From the NCBI RefSeq assembly GCF_000718165.1, contig NZ_JOEY01000041.1, positions 34,197 to 98,196 on the forward strand: 64,000 nucleotides of DNA. Reading direction: 5' to 3'. Every line of letters begins with the position of its first letter. Position 1 is the stretch's first letter. The notes below the pieces were generated by a model. The model was not told where the DNA came from and did not search any database. It saw only the letters and a list, made by a program, of their open reading frames with translations. The position numbers and the translations under genes were made by a program. The stretch comes from Streptomyces fulvoviolaceus. Its GTDB lineage: Bacteria; Actinomycetota; Actinomycetes; Streptomycetales; Streptomycetaceae. This document shows, in pieces, positions 16,643 through 24,897 of the stretch.

Positions 16643-18022
16643 ATGACACTTCGCGCATTTATGCAGAGGCTCACGAAAAAGATTGCGTGTCTGCTTGTTC
16701 TCGTTCTCGCGCTGAGCGGCTGCGACAGAAACGCACCCTTGCTGGTGGTCAAGGCGGTCGCCGCGGGCGTGCCCGCTCTCGCACCGTTCTTCGACGAGAA
16801 CATCGGGCTCGGCAAGGACGCCACGATCCGCTCGCAGCCCGCGCGCGGCAGCCTGCAGCAGGGTGACACGCCAGGTCTGTACGGGGGCACGAAGCAGCCG
16901 ACGATCTGCGACGTGGACAAGCTCGAGCGATTCCTCACCGATCCCAGGAATCACAAGAAGGCACAGGCGTGGGCCGATGTGCTGGAAATCGGCACCGATG
17001 AGATCCCGGAATACCTGGATCGACTCACACCAGTCCTGCTGCGTCACGACACTCTCGTGAAGAACCACGACTACAAGAAGGAAAAGGCCGTCCCGTACAA
17101 CTCCCTGCTCCAGGCGGGAATCGCGATTCTCGTCGACGAACAGGGACTTCCGGCTGTGAAGTGTTCGTGTGGAAATCCACTGCGGCCCTTCGAGGGTGAC
17201 ACGAGCCGGATTTCCGTCGAGTTCGAGGACGGCAACAAGAAGTGGACGGGATACGAGCGTTCCTCCGTGGTGGCCGTACGACCGGCTCCGCGGACACTGG
17301 CACGGATCGCTCTCGTCGACGTCCAGGATCCCGACCGCGGCATCAACCGTCCGGTCGGCACGACGGGCAAGGACGACTCCACCTTCGACACCCGTAAGCG
17401 GCGCGCGGTGCCGAACCTCGCCGGGACGACGTTCGGGAAGGCCAGCCGGCAGCTCGCCGATGCGGGGCTGGCGGCCGGCTTCGACGGGAAGGGGCTGCCG
17501 CCGGACGGCGCCAAGGTCACGGCGACCGATCCGCCGGCGGGGACCGAGCTGGAATTCGGGCAGTACGTGATGCTCAGCGTGGCCGGAGGTACGTCCACCT
17601 CCGGAGGGGGGACCACGACCACTCCCCCGCCGCCGTCGGGATCCTCGCGGCCGACGACGACCACTACACCACCGTCCTCGTCGTCGTCCTCGTCACCCTC
17701 GTCACCCTCGTCGCCCTCGCCTGCCACGCCTCCGTCCTCGTCGAGCACCAAGCCCGGGGCCTCGTCCTCCCCGCCTTCGTCGAGTACGGCGCCCACCTCG
17801 GAGTCGCCGCCGAAGTCGAGCAGCCCGTCCAGCTCGGAGCCGGACCCACCGAGTTCACCGCCCAGCACCGATCCCACGACCAGCTCGCCTCCTCCGGAGG
17901 TGACCAGCACACCGCCGGAGGTCACGAGTCCGCCTCCGTCCAGCGAACCGGTCACCACCAGCGCGCCGCCGCCGACCAGCGAACCCGCGACCGGCGAACC
18001 GAGCACCAGCGCCACCACGTAG
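16643..18022 (+). CDS. Lipoprotein with DUF6777-like domain, one PASTA domain and Ser/Pro/Thr tail
   Basis: A 459-residue surface protein. A lipoprotein signal ends in LALSGC with the lipidated C27. Residues 70-215 form a globular domain (CDVDKLERFLTDPRNHKKAQAW... SCGNPLRPFEGD) that I associate with the Streptomyces DUF6777 family. Residues 254-314 are a PASTA repeat (AVPNLAGTTFGKASRQLADA... ATDPPAGTELEFGQYV), the module that binds peptidoglycan in PknB-type kinases. Residues 315-459 are almost pure Ser/Pro/Thr, a likely wall-spanning stalk. GGGGGAG precedes the ATG. A Ser/Thr kinase follows after 28 bp. Confidence 0.85.
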   Translation: MTLRAFMQRLTKKIACLLVLVLALSGCDRNAPLLVVKAVAAGVPALAPFFDENIGLGKDATIRSQPARGSLQQGDTPGLYGGTKQPTICDVDKLERFLTDPRNHKKAQAWADVLEIGTDEIPEYLDRLTPVLLRHDTLVKNHDYKKEKAVPYNSLLQAGIAILVDEQGLPAVKCSCGNPLRPFEGDTSRISVEFEDGNKKWTGYERSSVVAVRPAPRTLARIALVDVQDPDRGINRPVGTTGKDDSTFDTRKRRAVPNLAGTTFGKASRQLADAGLAAGFDGKGLPPDGAKVTATDPPAGTELEFGQYVMLSVAGGTSTSGGGTTTTPPPPSGSSRPTTTTTPPSSSSSSSPSSPSSPSPATPPSSSSTKPGASSSPPSSSTAPTSESPPKSSSPSSSEPDPPSSPPSTDPTTSSPPPEVTSTPPEVTSPPPSSEPVTTSAPPPTSEPATGEPSTSATT

Positions 18023-18050
18023 CGCCCCCGCAGAACCCGGGAGTCACCGG

Positions 18051-19916
18051 ATGCCTTCAGGATCACCGACGTCGGGAGTGGGCCGGGTCATCGCCGGCCG
18101 TTACCTGCTGCTGAACCAGCTCGGCAGCGGAGGCATGGGCCATGTATGGCTCGCCCACGACCAGAGACTCGCCTGCGAGGTCGCGCTCAAGGAGATCGTG
18201 TTCCGTGATGCGGTCGAGGCGGACCACGAGCGGGAGCCCCGGGTCGCCCGCGCCCGCGCGGAGGCCCGGCACGCGGCCGGACTGCGCGGTCACCCCCATG
18301 TGGTGACCGTGCACGACGTGCTGGAGCACGAGGGGCTGCCGTGGATCGTCATGGAGTACGTGGCGGGCGCCATCGACCTGAAGGAGCTCGTCGAGACGCG
18401 CGGCCCGCTCGCGCCCGCGGAGTGCGCCCGCATCGGGCTCGCCGTACTGGACGCACTGACCGCCGGGCACGACCGGGGCGTCATGCACCGGGACGTGAAG
18501 CCGGCGAACATCCTGCTCGCGCCGGACCGCACCGGATCGCCGTACGGACGCGTCCTGCTCACCGACTACGGCATCTCCGTGCAGCCGGACGCCGGTGAGA
18601 CGCGGTACACGCTGGCGTCCGTACTGGTGGGCACGGCGGGCTATCTGGCCCCGGAGCGGGCCACGGGCGGGTCGCCCACTCCGGCCGCCGACCTGTTCTC
18701 GCTGGGCTGCACGCTGTACCACTCCGTCGAGGGCCTGAGCCCCTTCGAGCGCGCGTCGCACCTCGCCGAGGTGACCGCGGTGGTCATGGAGGAGCCGCGG
18801 CCCGCCGTGCGCGCCGGTGCCCTGGGGCCCGTCTTACAGGCGCTGCTCGCGAAGGATCCGGGGCAACGGCTGTCGGCGGTGGAGGCGGAGGCCGCGCTGT
18901 CGCGGATCATCACGCCGCAGCCCGAGGCGTACGCCCGGACACAGACGGACATCGGATCGCAGCCGCCCTGGGCGGGGATGCAGGCGCCACCGCCTCCGAG
19001 CCCGCAGGGATTCGGGCCGGCCCAGGTTCCCCACGGATTCGGGCCGCCGCCGCAGCCCGCGCCGCCCGCACCCGGTCGACGGCGGCGCGAACGCCCCCAT
19101 GCCCTGCGGGCCGCCATCGCCTGCGGTCTCGGGCTGGTGCTCGCCCTGGGTGGCGTCTGGTACGCCATGGCCAACCGGTCGACGGAGGAGACGGAGGGGA
19201 GCGAGGAGCAGCCGTACGGCGACACGATCGGGCTCGCCAAGCCGCTCAAGGACGGCGACTGCGTCCTCGCCGACTGGCCCGGCACCCGGTTCGAGGGCAC
19301 GCCCCGGCTGTCGCTGGACCCCACCTGCGGGGTGGACAGGGCACCGGACGGGCAGGTCATGGCGTTCGTCGAGACCGCGTCGGCTGACGAGGCGCGGCGG
19401 CTGGGGCCGGGCCTGTGCGAGGAGCGGACGCGGGACATCCGGGACCGGCTCGCGGATGTGCACAGCTTCGCCGTCGCGCCCGGAGACGGCGGGTTCGAGG
19501 CCGCGGGACGGCGTACGGCCTGTCTGGTGCTGGGCAGGAACGGGCCGGTGTACGGGCCGCTCGGCACCCACCGCAAGCTCGGTTCGGGCTTCGCGGACAC
19601 GGCGACCATGCAGCGGCGGGACTGTCTGGACGTCCGCACGAACAGGGACGCCCGGCTGGCCTCCTGCGAGGGTTCGTACGACGAGCAGGTGCTCGGATTC
19701 ACCCAACTGGACGAGGACGCCACGCTCGCCGAGGCGCGCACCGAGTCGGACACGGCGTGCGGCCGTGAGGTGCCCCCGGGCGACTACGGCTTCGATCCGT
19801 CCGTCTACACGGCGGGCTCCTGGACGAGCGCCGGCCCCTGGAAGAACGGCACGCATTTCGTCGTGTGCACCGTCCGGAGGCAGAACGGGGGCACCATGGA
19901 GGGGGACGAACCATGA
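18051..19916 (+). CDS. Membrane-anchored eukaryotic-type Ser/Thr protein kinase with a TTA codon
   Basis: A 621-residue kinase. The kinase domain (17-285) has GSGGMG glycine loop, ATP lysine K47, HRDVKPANILL with catalytic D148, and metal D172 in DYG, where most kinases have DFG. A Pro-rich linker (300-345) and one membrane helix (353-372) lead to a 250-residue exterior domain with several cysteines and no PASTA repeats. Codon 262 is TTA (18834-18836), read by the rare bldA tRNA, so translation may be limited to late development. The upstream PASTA lipoprotein may supply the sensor. Confidence 0.92.
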   Translation: MPSGSPTSGVGRVIAGRYLLLNQLGSGGMGHVWLAHDQRLACEVALKEIVFRDAVEADHEREPRVARARAEARHAAGLRGHPHVVTVHDVLEHEGLPWIVMEYVAGAIDLKELVETRGPLAPAECARIGLAVLDALTAGHDRGVMHRDVKPANILLAPDRTGSPYGRVLLTDYGISVQPDAGETRYTLASVLVGTAGYLAPERATGGSPTPAADLFSLGCTLYHSVEGLSPFERASHLAEVTAVVMEEPRPAVRAGALGPVLQALLAKDPGQRLSAVEAEAALSRIITPQPEAYARTQTDIGSQPPWAGMQAPPPPSPQGFGPAQVPHGFGPPPQPAPPAPGRRRRERPHALRAAIACGLGLVLALGGVWYAMANRSTEETEGSEEQPYGDTIGLAKPLKDGDCVLADWPGTRFEGTPRLSLDPTCGVDRAPDGQVMAFVETASADEARRLGPGLCEERTRDIRDRLADVHSFAVAPGDGGFEAAGRRTACLVLGRNGPVYGPLGTHRKLGSGFADTATMQRRDCLDVRTNRDARLASCEGSYDEQVLGFTQLDEDATLAEARTESDTACGREVPPGDYGFDPSVYTAGSWTSAGPWKNGTHFVVCTVRRQNGGTMEGDEP

Positions 19917-19929
19917 GGAGGGTGTTGCG

Positions 19930-20100
19930 ATGCCCGGTTCTACGGACAGTTCTACCAAGGCGATGGGGGTGCTCACCGTCGGCGGACTCGTCGCGGTGAC
20001 GGCCTACACGGTGGCGCTCGGCAGCAATGGCTGGCTGTGGTTCGGCTGGGTCGTGCTGGGACTGCTCACCCTCGGGATGGTGGCCACACGCAGCACATGA
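19930..20100 (+). CDS. Small two-helix membrane protein
   Basis: A 56-residue protein with two predicted membrane segments (VLTVGGLVAVTAYTVAL and WLWFGWVVLGLLTLGMVA) joined by a short GSNGW turn. AGGAGG lies 9 nt before the ATG at 19930, and the gene starts 13 nt after the kinase stop, so it is co-transcribed with the kinase. It ends 3 nt before the convergent histidine kinase gene. No function can be assigned; it may be an accessory of the kinase. Confidence 0.7.
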   Translation: MPGSTDSSTKAMGVLTVGGLVAVTAYTVALGSNGWLWFGWVVLGLLTLGMVATRST

Positions 20101-20103
20101 CGC

Positions 20104-21321
20104 CTAGGGCCGGTCGGTGAGGCGGCCCGCCGAGTGCACCCCCGGCTGGTACTTCGGCAGCCGGGCGGTGATCTTCATGCCCGCTCCTACGGCGGTCTCG
20201 ATGACGAGGCCGTAGTCGTCGCCGTAGACCTGGCGCAGCCGGTCGTCGACGTTGGACAGGCCGATGCCGCCCGACGGGCTGACCTCACCGGCGAGGATGC
20301 GGCGCAGCACGGCGGGGTCCATTCCCGCGCCGTCGTCCTCGATCACGACCAGTGCCTCGGCACCCGCGTCCTGTGCGGTGATGCTGATGCGGCTCTTGCC
20401 TGTCACGACCGCCTTGCCCTCCAGGCCGTGCTTGACGGCGTTCTCGACGAGCGGCTGGAGGCAGAGGAAGGGCAGGGTGACCGGCAGCACCTCGGGGGCG
20501 ATCTGCAGGGTGACGGAGAGGCGGTCGCCGAAGCGTGCGCGGACCAGCGCCAGGTAGTGGTCGATGGCGTGGAGTTCGTCGGCGAGGGTGGTGAAGTCGC
20601 CGTGCCGGCGGAACGAGTAGCGGGTGAAGTCGGCGAACTCCAGGAGCAGTTCGCGGGCGCGCTCGGGGTCGGTGCGGACGAACGAGGCGATCACCGCCAG
20701 CGAGTTGAAGATGAAGTGCGGGGAGATCTGGGCGCGCAAGGCCTTGATCTCGGCCTCGATGAGGCGGGTGCGGGACTGGTCGAGGTCCGCCAACTCCAGC
20801 TGGACGCTCACCCAGCGAGCGACCTCCCCGGCGGCCCGGACCAGGACGGCGGACTCACGGGGTGCGCAGGCGACCAGGGCGCCGTGGACGCGTTCGTCGA
20901 CGGTGAGCGGGGCGACGACGGCCCAGCGCACCGGGCAGTCGGGGGTGTCGCACTCCAGCCGGAAAGCCTCGCCACGGCCGGTCTCCAGGGGGCCGGCGAG
21001 GCGATCCATGATCTCGGTGCGGTGATGACCGCCGACGCCGTCCCAGACCAGGACCTCCTTCTGGTCGGTCAGGCACAGCGCGTCCGTGCCGAGCAGCGTG
21101 CGCAGCCGTCGGGCCGACTTGCGGGCCGTCTCCTCCGTCAGGCCCGCCCTGAGTGGAGGCGCGGCGAGAGAGGCCGTGTGCAGGGTCTCGAAGGTCGCGT
21201 GTTCGACGGGCGTGCCGAGTCCGCCGAGGCTCTCCGGACGCGCCGTACGCCTGCCGAGCCAGAAGCCCGCCGCCAGCAGCGGAAGGATCGCCACGCACAG
21301 CCCGGCCAGGAATCCGCTCAT
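20104..21321 (-). CDS. LytS/YehU-type sensor histidine kinase
   Basis: A 405-residue kinase. One N-terminal membrane helix (FLAGLCVAILPLLAAGFWLG) leads to a GAF-like region (about 60-180). The His_kinase box at about 200 is ALRAQISPHFIFNSLAVIA with the phosphorylated histidine. The ATPase domain follows (LVENAVKHGLEG, DDGAGMDP, GGIGLSNVDDRL). It starts with an ATGA overlap on the SSS symporter stop and is the last gene of an operon beginning with its LytTR response regulator. Coupling to a symporter suggests it reads transported substrate, as in pyruvate-sensing BtsSR/YpdAB systems. Confidence 0.9.
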   Translation of the reverse strand: MSGFLAGLCVAILPLLAAGFWLGRRTARPESLGGLGTPVEHATFETLHTASLAAPPLRAGLTEETARKSARRLRTLLGTDALCLTDQKEVLVWDGVGGHHRTEIMDRLAGPLETGRGEAFRLECDTPDCPVRWAVVAPLTVDERVHGALVACAPRESAVLVRAAGEVARWVSVQLELADLDQSRTRLIEAEIKALRAQISPHFIFNSLAVIASFVRTDPERARELLLEFADFTRYSFRRHGDFTTLADELHAIDHYLALVRARFGDRLSVTLQIAPEVLPVTLPFLCLQPLVENAVKHGLEGKAVVTGKSRISITAQDAGAEALVVIEDDGAGMDPAVLRRILAGEVSPSGGIGLSNVDDRLRQVYGDDYGLVIETAVGAGMKITARLPKYQPGVHSAGRLTDRP

Positions 21322-23030
21322 GCCTTCACCTCCGCCCGCAGCTCCTCCGGCAGATGGAAGCGGGCCAGGATGGCCGCCGTCCCCGCCGGTACGCGCCCCG
21401 CGGTCGCCAGGGACACCAGCATCATGGTGAGGAAGCCCAGCGGCACCGACCAGAGCGCCGGCCAGGCGAGCAGGGCGTGCAGAGCGCCCGTCCTCGGGAA
21501 GCCCGCCATGGTGGCGGCCACGGCCACGAACGCGGAGCCGCCGCCGACCAGCATCCCGGCGGCCGCGCCCGGCGGGGTCAGCCGCCGCCACCAGATGCCG
21601 AGCACCAGCAACGGGCAGAAGGAGGAGGCGGAGACGGCGAAGGCCAGTCCGACGGCGTCCGCGACCGGCAGTCCGCCGACGATGACACTCGCGGCCAGCG
21701 GTACGGCCATGGCCAGCACGGTGCCGAGTCTGAAGTGCCGTACGCCGCGCGAGGGCAGGACGTCCTGCGTCAGCACGCCCGCCACGGCCATGGTCAGCCC
21801 CGAGGCCGTGGAGAGGAACGCGGCGAAGGCCCCGCCCGCCACCAGTGCGCCGAGCAGGTCGCCGCCGAGGCCGCCGATCATCCGCTCGGGCAGCAGCAGC
21901 ACGGCGGCGTCCGCGTCGCCGGTGATGGTGAGTTCGGGGGCGTAGAGCCTGCCGAGGGCGCCGTAGACGGGCGGCAGGAGGTAGAAGCAGCCGATGAGGG
22001 CGAGCACGGCGACCGTGGTGCGGCGGGCGGCGACGCCGTGCGGGCTGGTGTAGAAGCGGACGACGACGTGTGGCAGACCCATGGTGCCGAGGAAGGTGGC
22101 GAGGATCAGTCCGTACGTCGCGTAGAGCGGGCGTTCCTCGCGGCCGGCGGCGAGGGAGGTCGACATGCCGCCGGTGCTGCTGCGCTCGGCGGCCGGGACG
22201 GTGGCGCCCTTGGCGAAGGTCAGCCGGGTGCCCCGCTCGATGTGGTGGGTGCCGGCGGGGAGTTCGAGCCGTTGGTCGTCGTGCGGCCGGCCGTCGACCG
22301 TGCCGCTCACCGTGACGGTCAGCGGTCGCTCCAGCTTCAGGTCGAGGCTGTCGTCGACGCGGACGACGCGCTGCTCGCGGAAGGTCACCGGTTCCTCGAA
22401 GGCGTGGCGGGGGGCACCGTCGCTCTGCCAGGCGAGGATCAGGAAGAGGGCGGGGACGAGCAGGGCGGTGAGTTTGAGCCAGTACTGGAAGGCCTGCACG
22501 AAGGTGATGCTGCGCATCCCGCCGGCGGCGACGGTGGCGACCACCACGGCCGCGACGATCACCCCGCCGAGCCACTGCGGCGCATCCGTCAGCACACTCA
22601 ACGTCAGCCCCGCGCCCTGGAGTTGGGGCAGCAGGTACAGCCAGCCGACCCCGACGACGAAGGCGCCCGCCAGTCGCCGCACCGCCTGGGAGGCGAGGCG
22701 GGCCTCGGCGAAGTCGGGCAGCGTGTAGGCACCGGAGCGGCGCAGCGGAGCGGCGACGAACAGGAGCAGGACGAGATAGCCGGCCGTGTAGCCGACCGGG
22801 TACCAGAGCATGTCCGGGCCCTGGACCAGGACCAGCCCCGCGATGCCCAGGAAGGAGGCGGCGGAGAGGTACTCGCCGCTGATGGCGGCCGCGTTGAGGC
22901 GGGGGCCGACGGTGCGGGAGGCGACGTAGAAGTCGGAGGTGGTGCGGGAGATGCGCAGGCCGAAGGCGCCGACGAAGACGGTCGCGAGGACCACCAGGGC
23001 GACGGCCGGGACGGCGAAGCTGGAGTTCAT
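21318..23030 (-). CDS. Sodium:solute symporter family transporter, monocarboxylate-type
   Basis: A 570-residue protein with about 13 membrane segments. Family signs are ISGEYLSAASFLGIAGLV (about 51-68), LPDFAEARL (124), and GGAFAAFLSTASGLTMAVAGVLTQDV (near 425, split in description). About 100 residues between segments (215-320) form an extra-cytoplasmic beta-rich insertion. It resembles ActP/MctC acetate-pyruvate-propionate carriers. The upstream small DUF485-like gene and the flanking two-component genes form one operon, a common layout for regulated carboxylate uptake. Substrate is inferred from the family. Confidence 0.88.
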   Translation of the reverse strand: MNSSFAVPAVALVVLATVFVGAFGLRISRTTSDFYVASRTVGPRLNAAAISGEYLSAASFLGIAGLVLVQGPDMLWYPVGYTAGYLVLLLFVAAPLRRSGAYTLPDFAEARLASQAVRRLAGAFVVGVGWLYLLPQLQGAGLTLSVLTDAPQWLGGVIVAAVVVATVAAGGMRSITFVQAFQYWLKLTALLVPALFLILAWQSDGAPRHAFEEPVTFREQRVVRVDDSLDLKLERPLTVTVSGTVDGRPHDDQRLELPAGTHHIERGTRLTFAKGATVPAAERSSTGGMSTSLAAGREERPLYATYGLILATFLGTMGLPHVVVRFYTSPHGVAARRTTVAVLALIGCFYLLPPVYGALGRLYAPELTITGDADAAVLLLPERMIGGLGGDLLGALVAGGAFAAFLSTASGLTMAVAGVLTQDVLPSRGVRHFRLGTVLAMAVPLAASVIVGGLPVADAVGLAFAVSASSFCPLLVLGIWWRRLTPPGAAAGMLVGGGSAFVAVAATMAGFPRTGALHALLAWPALWSVPLGFLTMMLVSLATAGRVPAGTAAILARFHLPEELRAEVKA

Positions 23031-23043
23031 CGGTTCTCGCCGT

Positions 23044-23412
23044 TCATCGGTCCTCGACCAGACGCACGAAGTCCCGTTCGTTGCGCTCGGCGCGCCCCAC
23101 GTACCAGCGGGCGAGCAGCACCAGCGGGACGTAGAGGCCGAAGCCGAGGACCACCCATTCCAGGCGGCGGGCGTCGGGCATCGCCGCGAAGAGGAGCGGC
23201 AGTGGGCCGACGAGGAGGACGAGGAACGCGAACACCGCGAGGGCGGCGCGGAGTTGGGTGCGCATCAGGGAGCGGACGTAGGTGTGGCCGAGGGTGGTCT
23301 GCTCGTCGATCTCGGTGCGTGGGCGGTAGTAGCCGGAGGTCGGCCTGCTGCGGCGGGACGGGCCGGTGACGACGACGCGGCGCTCGGTGGGGTCCTGGTT
23401 CGGCACCGTCAC
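23044..23412 (-). CDS. DUF485-like small membrane partner of the symporter
   Basis: A 122-residue protein. A basic N-terminal tail of about 45 residues is followed by two membrane helices (AALAVFAFLVLLVGPLPLLFA and VVLGFGLYVPLVLLARWYV). A protein of this size and topology commonly precedes acetate-type SSS carriers (YjcH with ActP). The GTG at 23412 overlaps the stop of the response regulator by 4 nt, and the symporter starts 13 nt after its stop. Role as transporter accessory is inferred from position and topology. Confidence 0.78.
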   Translation of the reverse strand: MTVPNQDPTERRVVVTGPSRRSRPTSGYYRPRTEIDEQTTLGHTYVRSLMRTQLRAALAVFAFLVLLVGPLPLLFAAMPDARRLEWVVLGFGLYVPLVLLARWYVGRAERNERDFVRLVEDR

Positions 23413-24158
23413 GGCCTCCTCATCAGCAGGTCGCGCAGTTCGCGCGCGTGCCGGCGGCTGACCTGCAGCTCCTCGTCGCCGACCAGGACGCTCACCGTGC
23501 CCGCGTCCAGCCGGAGTTCGCCTACGTGGCGCAGGGCGACCAGGTGGCGGCGGTGGATGCGGACGAAGCCGCGGGAGCGCCAGCGCTCCTCCAGGGTGGA
23601 CAGCGGGATCCGTACGAGGTGGCTGCCCTTGTCGGTGTGGAGGCGGGCGTAGTCGCCCTGGGCCTCGACGTGCGTGATGTCGTCGACGGAGACGAAGCGG
23701 GTCACGCCGCCGAGTTCGACGGGTATGTGGTCGGGGTCGGGTTCGTGCACGGGTATACGGGGGGTGTTGTCGGTGAGTTCGGCGGCCCGGCGGATCGCCT
23801 CCGCGAGGCGTTCCTTGCGGACGGGCTTGAGCACGTAGTCGACGGCTTTCAGGTCGAAGGCCTGGACGGCGAAGTCCTCGTGGGCGGTGACGAACACGAC
23901 CAGCGGCGGCTTGGCGAACCCGGTGAGCAGTCTGGCCATGTCCAGTCCGTCGAGGCCGGGCATGTTGATGTCGAGGAAGACGACGTCGATCGCCTCGGGT
24001 CCGTTCGGCCCCGACTCCAGCGCGCGGTTGATACGGCGCAGCGCCTCGGTGGCGTCACCGGCCCCCTCCGCACTGCCGATCCGGGGATCGGCGTTGAGGA
24101 GGTAGAGCAGTTCCTCCAGCGAGGGGCGTTCGTCGTCGACAGCCAGGGCGCGCAGCAT
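23409..24158 (-). CDS. LytTR-family response regulator
   Basis: A 249-residue regulator. The receiver domain (1-125) has the acidic pair in AVDDERP, the phospho-accepting aspartate in VVFLDINMPGLDG (near 61) and the lysine of DYVLKPVRKE. The LytTR DNA-binding domain (150-245) includes VDDITHVEAQGDYARLHT and FVRIHRRHLV. It is the first gene of the operon with the DUF485-like protein, symporter and LytS kinase. The likely loop is kinase senses carboxylate, this regulator activates its own operon. The ATG at 24158 begins the receiver domain directly. Confidence 0.92.
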   Translation of the reverse strand: MLRALAVDDERPSLEELLYLLNADPRIGSAEGAGDATEALRRINRALESGPNGPEAIDVVFLDINMPGLDGLDMARLLTGFAKPPLVVFVTAHEDFAVQAFDLKAVDYVLKPVRKERLAEAIRRAAELTDNTPRIPVHEPDPDHIPVELGGVTRFVSVDDITHVEAQGDYARLHTDKGSHLVRIPLSTLEERWRSRGFVRIHRRHLVALRHVGELRLDAGTVSVLVGDEELQVSRRHARELRDLLMRRP

Positions 24159-24257
24159 GAACCCGGAGTGTAGGAGTAATTCGTACGACTGGACACGTGG
24201 CCGTATGCACGTTCGCACTGGGTAGGGCGCCGACTGCGGGCTGGATACAGTGCGCGC

Positions 24258-24773
24258 ATGAGCAGCACGCCCTCACCGTTCGACGAGACCGACCGGAAGA
24301 TCATCACCGCGTTGATGGCGAACGCCAGGACGAGCTTCGCCGAGATCGGCGCGGTGGTGGGGCTGTCCGCGACGGCGGTCAAGCGGCGTGTGGACCGGAT
24401 GCGGGACACCGGCGTGATCACCGGGTTCACGGCCACCGTGCAGCCCGCGGCACTGGGCTGGCGTACGGAGGCGTACGTCGAGGTGTACTGCGAGGGCGCG
24501 GCTCCGCCCCGGCGGCTCGCGGAGGTCGTCCGCAACCACCCCGAGATCACCGCGGCGATGACCGTGACCGGCGGGGCGGACGCGCTGCTGCACGTACGGG
24601 CACGGGACGTCGAGCACTTCGAGGAGGTGCTGGAGCGGATCCGGATCGAGCCGTTCATCCGGAAGACGATCAGCGTGATGGTGCTGTCCCATCTGATCCC
24701 GGAAAGCCCGGAGGCGGGTGCCAGCCAGCCCGCGCCGGAGGCCACGCCGGGGCACGCAGCAGACGTGCGCTGA
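24258..24773 (+). CDS. Lrp/AsnC-family transcriptional regulator
   Basis: A 171-residue protein. The winged HTH is at residues 8-60 (DETDRKIITALMANARTSFA... LSATAVKRRVDRMRDTGVI) and the RAM/ligand-binding domain at 65-150 (AYVEVYCEGA, AMTVTGGADALLHVRA). It precedes, in the same direction, the amidinotransferase and ornithine aminotransferase genes, whose promoter contains a GCAAT/ATTGC repeat. The arrangement mirrors Lrp-type control of arginine/ornithine use. An Ala/Pro-rich tail of about 20 residues is present. Confidence 0.9.
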   Translation: MSSTPSPFDETDRKIITALMANARTSFAEIGAVVGLSATAVKRRVDRMRDTGVITGFTATVQPAALGWRTEAYVEVYCEGAAPPRRLAEVVRNHPEITAAMTVTGGADALLHVRARDVEHFEEVLERIRIEPFIRKTISVMVLSHLIPESPEAGASQPAPEATPGHAADVR

Positions 24774-24807
24774 GTCGGCGAAAGACGCAGCAATCCTGCG
24801 CGGACAC

Positions 24808-24851
24808 GCAATTCTCATTGCTTGTCGGGCGTGACCGTCACTTCCTACCTT
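24808..24851 (+). promoter_or_regulatory. Promoter and candidate Lrp operator of the arginine-use genes
   Basis: GCAAT-TCTC-ATTGC (24808-24821) is a perfect 5-bp inverted repeat. It directly precedes TTGTCG (24822-24827), which lies 18 nt from TACCTT (24846-24851), a reasonable -35/-10 pair. The predicted start is near 24858, with a 40-nt leader to the GTG at 24898. Confidence 0.55.
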
Positions 24852-24897
24852 GGTGTCAACCCTCAGTCGACACCACAGGAAGCGGAGGAACCCCTCT

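Noticed and set aside
17640..18020. Short tandem repeats of TCG/TCC/ACC units
   Set aside because: They are codons of the Ser/Pro/Thr stalk of the lipoprotein, not a CRISPR or satellite array.
21153..23369. A 738-codon open frame on the plus strand
   Set aside because: It runs opposite the symporter and histidine kinase genes, which have unmistakable motifs; the product is low-complexity Gly/Arg/Glu sequence.
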